Source: Sequoia sempervirens (Eukaryota > Streptophyta > Pinopsida > Cupressales > Cupressaceae). From it: a stretch of 64,000 nucleotides of DNA. Position numbers and translations under genes: made by a program. Below, one piece after another: positions 58,399 to 64,000 of this stretch; within the stretch, counting starts at the first letter, position 1, and each line of letters begins with the position of its first letter. The notes under the pieces are model-generated. The model worked only from the letters and a program-made list of their open reading frames with translations. It was not told where the DNA came from and did no database searches. The DNA is taken from positions 525,574,189 through 525,638,188 of the forward strand of contig VDFB02193867.1 of assembly GCA_007258455.2 (NCBI GenBank). The letters are read 5' to 3'.

Positions 58399-60025
58399 TG
58401 ATGCAGAGGGTCAGGGATTTTGAAAGAAACACCAAACAACAAGACTATCAATGTTTTCACTTCTCAACCTTTCAACTAGACACCAACCTGAAGATAAGGC
58501 CTCAACTTTGCATTCATAACTTATTTGCTTCCCTTGTGGTTCCAAACCATTGGAATGATCTCAAAAGACTCAACTTAACCTGACCCAAAAGGTTCTCAAG
58601 CCCTAACCCTCTATTTTGAACAAAACTCACCTTTGCTCCTTAACTAGCCTTCTAGCCCTATTAGGCCTTTGGCAAAGGATTCTTGACTTCTTCCTCAAAC
58701 TTTGCAAATGAACCTCCAATCTAATGATTTTTTTAGGTGTGGTTTGTAATGAAAAACATCATATCAACTCCTTGGAATCACTTGTTTCAGACAAACTTTC
58801 TTCAAAACCTGTTGTTTCCTCAAAACTAGGCCTAATTAGCCATATTTTTCAAAGCAACCCCTCTTTAAAATTGTCCCCTGACCTTGAAACCCTCAAAAGT
58901 CTTCCAAAACATTCCCAAACCAAATATTTTCAGACTTTTAATCCCCTATGTTACCCTTAACATGCCCAACTAGAAAACCCTCCTTAAATTGGCTTAAAAC
59001 TAGGGCTTCTTGGTTCTATGTCTTCCAAACTCTTCCAGGTCTTAATTTCAGACTTTTCACCATTAATTCAACACATATTAACTATTTCAACTCAAAAGTA
59101 TACTTCTTGTTAAGGCAGATCCTTTACTGCTATACCCTAGGGTCCATCTTCATGCCTTTTTCTTTGCTAATTCACTGTGCACGCATTAGTTTTCCTTTTT
59201 CCTGCACATTTATTTGTTAGTTTCTTATGGTACATGTGATATGTGATCCATTTCATAGGTGTTCAGTCAAAATACTCCATGAAATTGATCATTCATTCAT
59301 TAAAACTCTCAAAATAGAGCAAAATCTGTATTTTCCTGTGGACTGTCAGCAAAAAAATGTTCAATAATTGATCTATTTCCTTTATCAGAACATGTAGAGG
59401 TGTTAAAGCTTGTAATTAAAAACCCCTAAGGCATCCAAATGCAGATAACTTCAATAAGAATCAATGGTTCATCAAGAAAAACATAGAAAATTGCAAGAAA
59501 ACAGGAATTTTGTTGTATTTTCTGAGAACAGTCCGTACAATGCTCTCACCAATCACCTAACCTTTGTACAAATGAACATTTTAGGGTTATAAACCCATTC
59601 TCCAATTGATCCAACTGATTTGTATTGATTACCATGCTTAATTAACTCTGAAACTCTTAAAACTCCTTTTCCAGCCTAAACTGAAATTCAAAAATTTGAA
59701 ATGACAAACTGGAAATTTATTAAAATCTATCACCTAAAAACTATTGGATCTTCAATATCCAAATTTATTTGACCTACCTGAAGCATTATATCACTAATCA
59801 AACCACTAAAACATGGTTTTCCCTTTATATTGCATTTTTATCCTAGGATCCTTATGAGGACCCTTAGGACAGTTGACATTCTCATTACATTTATTCATCC
59901 CAAATGCCATTATAGGCTCCAAAAGGTCATAATTGATGTCTTGTCTTGCTTGAAAGGTCCTCCTGACCTCTGCACACTCCTGATCCTTGAAGAGCTCCTT
60001 GAAGGCCCTAGGTGCTCCTGCACCA
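58399..60025 (-). repeat. 3' LTR of the gag-protease element
   Basis: 1,627 bp, aligned base for base with 62132-63757. The first 65 bp show three mismatches and the rest looks similar, so insertion is not very recent. A TATA-like AATATAAAGG lies near 59830 on the minus strand, about 200 bp from the LTR start. Confidence 0.93.
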
Positions 60026-60035
60026 TTCTCCCTAG
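60026..60035 (-). promoter_or_regulatory. Polypurine tract of the gag-protease element
   Basis: CTAGGGAGAA on the minus strand, directly before the 3' LTR start TGGTGC. It is short but placed exactly at the LTR edge. Confidence 0.65.
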
Positions 60036-60453
60036 GAAAGAAAGAACTCTTGCCCCAAGAAGTGTCCCATGTGTTGCCACCAAAATAAATTTTTCTCTCA
60101 TGTGTTTTCATCTTCCAATGAGAAGGCATGTAGTCTCCCAAAATCACTGTCTTCCTCTTCTGTCAATCTGCATTCTTGACAGAATCAAAATATGGATTAG
60201 TGTGTCCTCTTGGCTGCTTGATAACAGTAGGTTCTTGTGCCCTGCTCCTGCCCTCATTCCACTGTCTCCTTTGTGAATGAACTCCACCATTATCACCCTC
60301 AATCATAGGGCACTCAATACCTCCAACCCTGATACTGTCCAAATCCCACAAAGCCTGATTTGAAGGACTGTCCACCTCATAACCCTGCTGCAACTTGTCT
60401 TTTTTCAGCCTACCAATGCCTTCCCCTGTTTCACCCTGCTTATTCACCTGCAA
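60026..60453 (-). pseudogene. Tail of the element's coding region after protease
   Basis: Minus-strand frames 60453-60163 (GRLKKDKLQQGYEVDSPSNQ, RSRAQEPTVIKQ) and 60147 leftwards (MPSHWKMKTHERKIYFGG) lie between protease and the polypurine tract. They show no RT motif. The last is the spacer leading to CCTAGGGAGAA just before the LTR. I do not recognise a domain. Confidence 0.5.
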
Positions 60454-60459
60454 ACTCTT

Positions 60460-61091
60460 CTAAAAAAAAATCACAAAACTATCATTAGACTGCTCCAAAG
60501 GCAAAGGAACCAAATGATATCTAACATCTCCTTTGTGAACCAAATATGTGTTAAGAAATCCATCATGCAATGTCCTTCTAGCATACTTCCATGGCCTTCC
60601 CAAGATGATATGACCACAAGTCATTGGAATGACATCACAAAGCACCCTATCATGATATGAACCAATTGATAAATCAACAAATCTCTCTTACCAATCTCTA
60701 CATGTTGTCCTTGAGCTACCCAAGTGGCCTTGTAGGGAGTAGGATGATCAAATGTTTCAATCCCTAGCTTGGTTATCATATCAAGTGAAATTAAATTGCT
60801 ATGTGACCCTGAATCTATGAGCAATCTGCAAATCTTAACATGACTGAGACAATTTGTTTTGAAAATAGTTACCTTTGGTTCTTGATGAAGTCTTTCTCCT
60901 TGCTTGATCATAAGAAACTCACCATCAGTCACAGGGTCTGCCATGAATGTTTTTGGTCCCTCCTTCTTGTCTTCTTCTTGTACCAAGTTAGCTCTCCTTT
61001 CTCTACCCCTATTTAGGACACTTGAAGGAAGGATGCCCTGGTTCATTGCAATTGAAACATCTACCTGTGAATGGTCCTCTACCTTGTCCAA
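60460..61091 (-). pseudogene. Gypsy retropepsin
   Basis: The frame at 61091-60621 carries CRLLIDSGSHSNLISLDMIT, the retropepsin active site with D-S-G kept, then LGIETFDHPTPYKATWV and GQHVEIGKRD. After a frameshift near 60640 the frame 60645-60460 has CDVIPMTCGHIILGRPWKYA, the conserved C-terminal ILGRPW segment. The domain is therefore complete in parts but split by one frameshift. It lies just after Gag, in the usual order. It would cleave the Gag-protease polyprotein. Confidence 0.88.
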
Positions 61092-62081
61092 ATCTGCCTC
61101 CTCCTCTAGGAGTGTATCCTCCTATTTGATCAGAAAATATCTCTTTTCCTTTGTCATTGCTGCTCTTATCATTACTACCTTGTCCTTGCTCTCTATTACC
61201 TTTTCCCCTATTTGAACTACCTCCTCTTCCACCATTGTTTGATCTTTCTTGCTTCCTTTTCACCTTTTCTTCTGCTCTAATGGCCAATTGAAAACATTCT
61301 CCCAAAATCCTTGGCAATTGCAAACCAATCTGATCTTGTAGATTGTACCTCAAGCCATTGATGTACCTAGCTATTTTCTCATCCTCTTCTTCATAACCTC
61401 CTCTAATACTGAGCTTGTGAAATTGCTCAGTATAGGACATCACATCCATGTCCTTTTGCTTTAAATTTTTCCTCATCCTTTTCACATGAATGGTATAATC
61501 AGATGGTAGGAATTGCTCCTTGACCAAACTCTTCATCCTTGCCCATGTAGAGACTTTTTCCAATCCTCTAGCCATCGTATCATTTTGAAAACTAGTCCAC
61601 CATGTCAATGTTGTGCCTCTCAACTTGGTTTTGGAAAACTTAACCTTCCTCTCTTCATCCATCTCCTCAAACTCAAAATAGTTCTCTGAGGCATCAAGCC
61701 ATCCCAACACCTCTTCACTATCCATCTTCCCTTGATAGATAGGCAAGTCTATGTGACTCTTTCCTCCATGACCTTGTACTACCTTCAACAATCTTAGTAA
61801 CCTCCTTTCCTCGGGGTCCTCTGTCTCATCTGCTTGTTGTTCCTGATTTACCCTCAGATGCTCTTCTTCCTCATCATTGTTTTCTTGGTCTTCTTGTTCT
61901 TCTCTCCTCCTACTCCTCTCAAGGTTATTTATCCTTGCCTACATAGTATCTCTCTCTCTCTTCTCCATTGCCTTTCTTCTCTTGCTCTTCCTGCTTCTTG
62001 TCCCCTTCTTTCTCTTCTCTCCCTCTCCAAGATCTCCTTCAACTCTTCCAACTCTCTTGCCAATTGGTTTTTTGGTGCCAT
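61009..62081 (-). pseudogene. Gypsy Gag with zinc knuckle
   Basis: A likely start at 62081 (ATGGCACCAAAAAACC) begins 32 bp after the primer site, giving a coiled-coil lead (RELEELKEILERERRERR). A frameshift and a TAG near 61939 follow. From 61791 the frame is open for 260 codons: GKMDSEEVLGWLDASENYFE, TKLRGTTLTWW, LKQKDMDVMSYTEQFHKL, YINGLRYNLQDQIG, then a Gly/Arg/Ser-rich basic part and the knuckle CFNCNEPGHPSFKC at about 61012-61053, a perfect CX2CX4HX4C. This is a chromovirus-like Gag. Confidence 0.92.
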
Positions 62082-62112
62082 TGCTATTTCTCCAATCCCT
62101 AAAGGACCTACT

Positions 62113-62128
62113 CACTACTCTGATACCA
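62113..62128 (-). promoter_or_regulatory. Primer binding site of the gag-protease element
   Basis: TGGTATCAGAGTAGTG on the minus strand, three bases from the LTR end, complementary to initiator tRNA-Met in its first 11 bases. This fixes the element's orientation. Confidence 0.93.
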
Positions 62129-62131
62129 CTC

Positions 62132-63757
62132 TGATGCAGAGGGTCAGGTATTTTGAAAGAAACACTAGACAACAAGACTATCAATGTTTTCACTTCTCAA
62201 CCTTTCAACTAGACACCAACCTGAAGATAAGGCCTCAACTTTGCATTCATAAATTATTTGCTTCCCTTATGGATCCAAACCATTGGAATGATCTCAAAAG
62301 ACTCAACTTAACCTGACTCAAAAGTTTCTCAAGCCCTAACCCTCTGTTTTGAACAAAACTCGCCTTTGCTCCTCAACTAGCCTTCTAGCCCTATTAGGCC
62401 TTTGGCGAAGGATTCTTGACTTCTTCCTCAAACTTTTCAAATGAACCTCCAATCTAATGATTGTTTCAGGTGTGGTTTGTGATGAGAAACATCATATCAA
62501 CTCCTTGGCATCACTTTTTTCAGACAATCTTTCTTCAAAACCTATTGTTTCCTCAAAACTAGGCCTAATTAGCCATATTTTTCAAAGAAACCCCTCTTTA
62601 AAATTGTCCCCTAACCTTGAAACCCTCAACAATCTTCCAAAACATTCCCAAACCAAAGATTTTCAGACTTTTAATCCCCTATGTTATCCTTAACATGCCT
62701 AACTACAAAACCCTCCTTAAATTGGCTTAAAACTAGGGCTTCTTGGTTCTAGGTTTTCCAAACTCTTCCAGGTCTTAATTTCAAACTTTTCACCATTAAT
62801 TCAACACATATCAACTATTTCAACTCAAAAGTATACTTCTTGTTAAGGCAGATCCTTCACTGCTATACCCTAGGGTCCATCTTCATGCCTTTTTCTTCGC
62901 TAATTCATTGTGCACGCATTAGTTTTTCTCTTCCCTGCACATTTATTTGTTAGTTTCTTATGGTACATGTCATATGTGATCCATTTCATAGGTGTTCAGT
63001 CAAAATACTCCATGAAATGGATCATTCATTCATCAAAACTCTCAAAACAGAGCAAAATCTATATTTTCATGTGGATAGTCAGCAAAAAATGTTCAAGAAT
63101 TGATCTATTTCCTTTATCAAAACATGTAGAGGTGTTAAATCTTGTAATTAAAAACCCCTAAAGCATCCAAATGCAGATAAATTCAATAAGAATCAATGGT
63201 TCATCAAGAAAAACACATAAAATTGCAAGAAAATAGGAATTTTGTTGTAGTTTCTGAGAACAGTCAATAAAATGCTTTCACCAATCACCTAACCTTCGTA
63301 CAAATGAACATTTTAGGGTTATAAACCAATTATCCAACTTATTCAACTGATTTGGATTGATTACCATGCTTAATTAACTCTAAAACTCTTAAAACTCCTT
63401 TTCCCGCCTAAACTGAAATTCAAAAAATTGAAATGACAAACTAGAAATTTATTAAAATCTATCACCTAAAAACTATTGGATCTTCAATATCCAAATTTAT
63501 TTGACCTACCTAAAGAATTATATCACTAATCAAACCCCTAGAACATGATTTTCCCTTTATATTGCATTTTTATCCTAGGATCCTTATGAGGACCCTTAGG
63601 ACAATTGACATTCTCATTACATTTATTCATCCCAAATGCCATTATAGGCTCCAAAAGGTCATAATTGATGTTTTGTCTTTCTTGAAAGGTCCTCCTAACC
63701 CCTACACACTCTTGATCCTTGAAGAGCTCCTTGAAGGCCCTAGGTTCTCCTGCACCA
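62132..63757 (-). repeat. 5' LTR of the gag-protease element
   Basis: 1,626 bp, ending (in the plus sense) CTCCTGCACCA followed by the target duplication AATCA. A TATA-like AATATAAAGG lies at about 63553-63563 on the minus strand. Confidence 0.93.
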
Positions 63758-64000
63758 AATCAATAGGCCTCTGTAACACAAGATGATTTAATTTACACGT
63801 TAAAAACATTTCCCTAAGAAATAAACAGTACATTCATGAATGTTTCTTGGTGGCTACCACTACAAAAGCTATGTCAACTGCCTTGACCACCCTCGTTTTT
63901 GCTTCATCCTTTTCTTTGGTAACTTTTTTTATCTCATTTTGAAGTTGTATGTTTAATTTTTTGTACTTGAGATCTGTGAGGGAAAGGCACCTTGGTTCTA
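63758..64000 (-). pseudogene. Unrecognised coding-like relic (right part)
   Basis: Minus strand from the window edge: LSLTDLKYKKLNIQLQNEIK, KVTKEKDEAKTRVVKAVDIA and FVVVATKKHS, then a stop. It reads as a Lys/Glu-rich coiled coil. After it, CTTGTGTTACAG looks like a splice acceptor and leads into RPIDF, which continues at 58398 on the far side of the inserted element. The sequence runs off the window, so its identity is open. Confidence 0.4.

Larger units (their letters stand above)
58399..63757 (-). mobile_element. Complete LTR retrotransposon coding only Gag and protease
   Basis: LTRs at 58399-60025 and 62132-63757 (about 1.63 kb each) begin TGGTGCAGGAG and end CTCTGCATCA in the minus sense. 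The primer site lies at 62113-62128 and a purine-rich tract just inside the left LTR. AATCA stands on both outer sides (58394-58398 and 63758-63762), a perfect 5-bp duplication. The interior is only 2.1 kb and holds gag and protease. RT and integrase are absent. This is the layout described as TR-GAG (terminal-repeat elements with a gag domain). Its mobility would have depended on a helper. Confidence 0.95.

Noticed and set aside
1..64000. CRISPR arrays, operons, ribosome binding sites and organelle DNA
   Set aside because: Plant LTR elements, long non-coding leaders and plant-type TATA boxes dominate. No regular repeat-spacer array, gene cluster or organelle gene is present.
1..64000. A wholly new biological system
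   Set aside because: Every strong signal is a known class of plant transposable element or its decay. The unexplained parts (28.1-29.7, 32.2-32.9, 47.4-48.8, 53.0-54.5 kb) are too degraded or too repetitive to call a system from sequence alone.

Overview
This window looks like nuclear DNA from a plant with a large, repeat-rich genome. It is AT-rich and crowded with plant-type Ty1/copia and Ty3/gypsy (Tat-like) LTR retrotransposons, many of them nested, truncated or full of stops. I see no intact host gene, no rRNA or tRNA gene and no CRISPR array. The species cannot be read from the sequence; a gymnosperm or other large plant genome is only a guess.

Layout. 1-1040: unassigned. 1040-6589 (-): decayed copia element (copia A), cut off in RNase H on the left; its 5' LTR carries a ~1 kb inverted-repeat DNA element. 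8170-8432 (-): scrap of gypsy reverse transcriptase. 8433-16579 (+): a full copia LTR, 172 bp of other DNA, then a second copia element (copia B) of the same family with a truncated 5' LTR, a 795-bp inverted-repeat insertion between integrase and RT, and a 3'-truncated 3' LTR. 16580-19208: non-coding. 19330-24200 (-): Tat-like gypsy with order gag, protease, extra RNase H, then the start of RT. 25676-30000 (+): gypsy gag followed by an unrecognised coding-like stretch and no pol. 32190-32850 (-): unrecognised Gln-rich relic riddled with TAG stops. 33052-45100 (+): the most complete gypsy element (gag, protease, RT, RNase H, second RNase H, integrase), whose 5' LTR holds a complete 2.2-kb non-autonomous LTR element with target duplications. 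46600-52800 (-): LTR element that is mainly non-coding, with minisatellite arrays in its leader and an uninterrupted 462-codon Pro/Ser/Thr-rich frame. 53018-55080: hairpin-forming repeats and a diverged tandem repeat. 55090-56270 (+): relic of a plant mobile domain (MAIN-like) gene. 57620-58398 and 63758-64000 (-): an unrecognised coding-like relic split by a complete gag-protease-only LTR element (58399-63757) with perfect 5-bp target duplications.

How the parts work together. Autonomous elements would supply RT and integrase. Three elements here (25.7-30 kb, 33.1-35.4 kb and 58.4-63.8 kb) lack pol and would have depended on such helpers. Most coding frames are inactivated by stops, many of them TAG where related proteins have Gln or Trp, which fits decay of methylated cytosines. 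The outermost elements are the oldest, and the nested ones (33.1-35.4 kb, the two inverted-repeat elements) are younger than their hosts.
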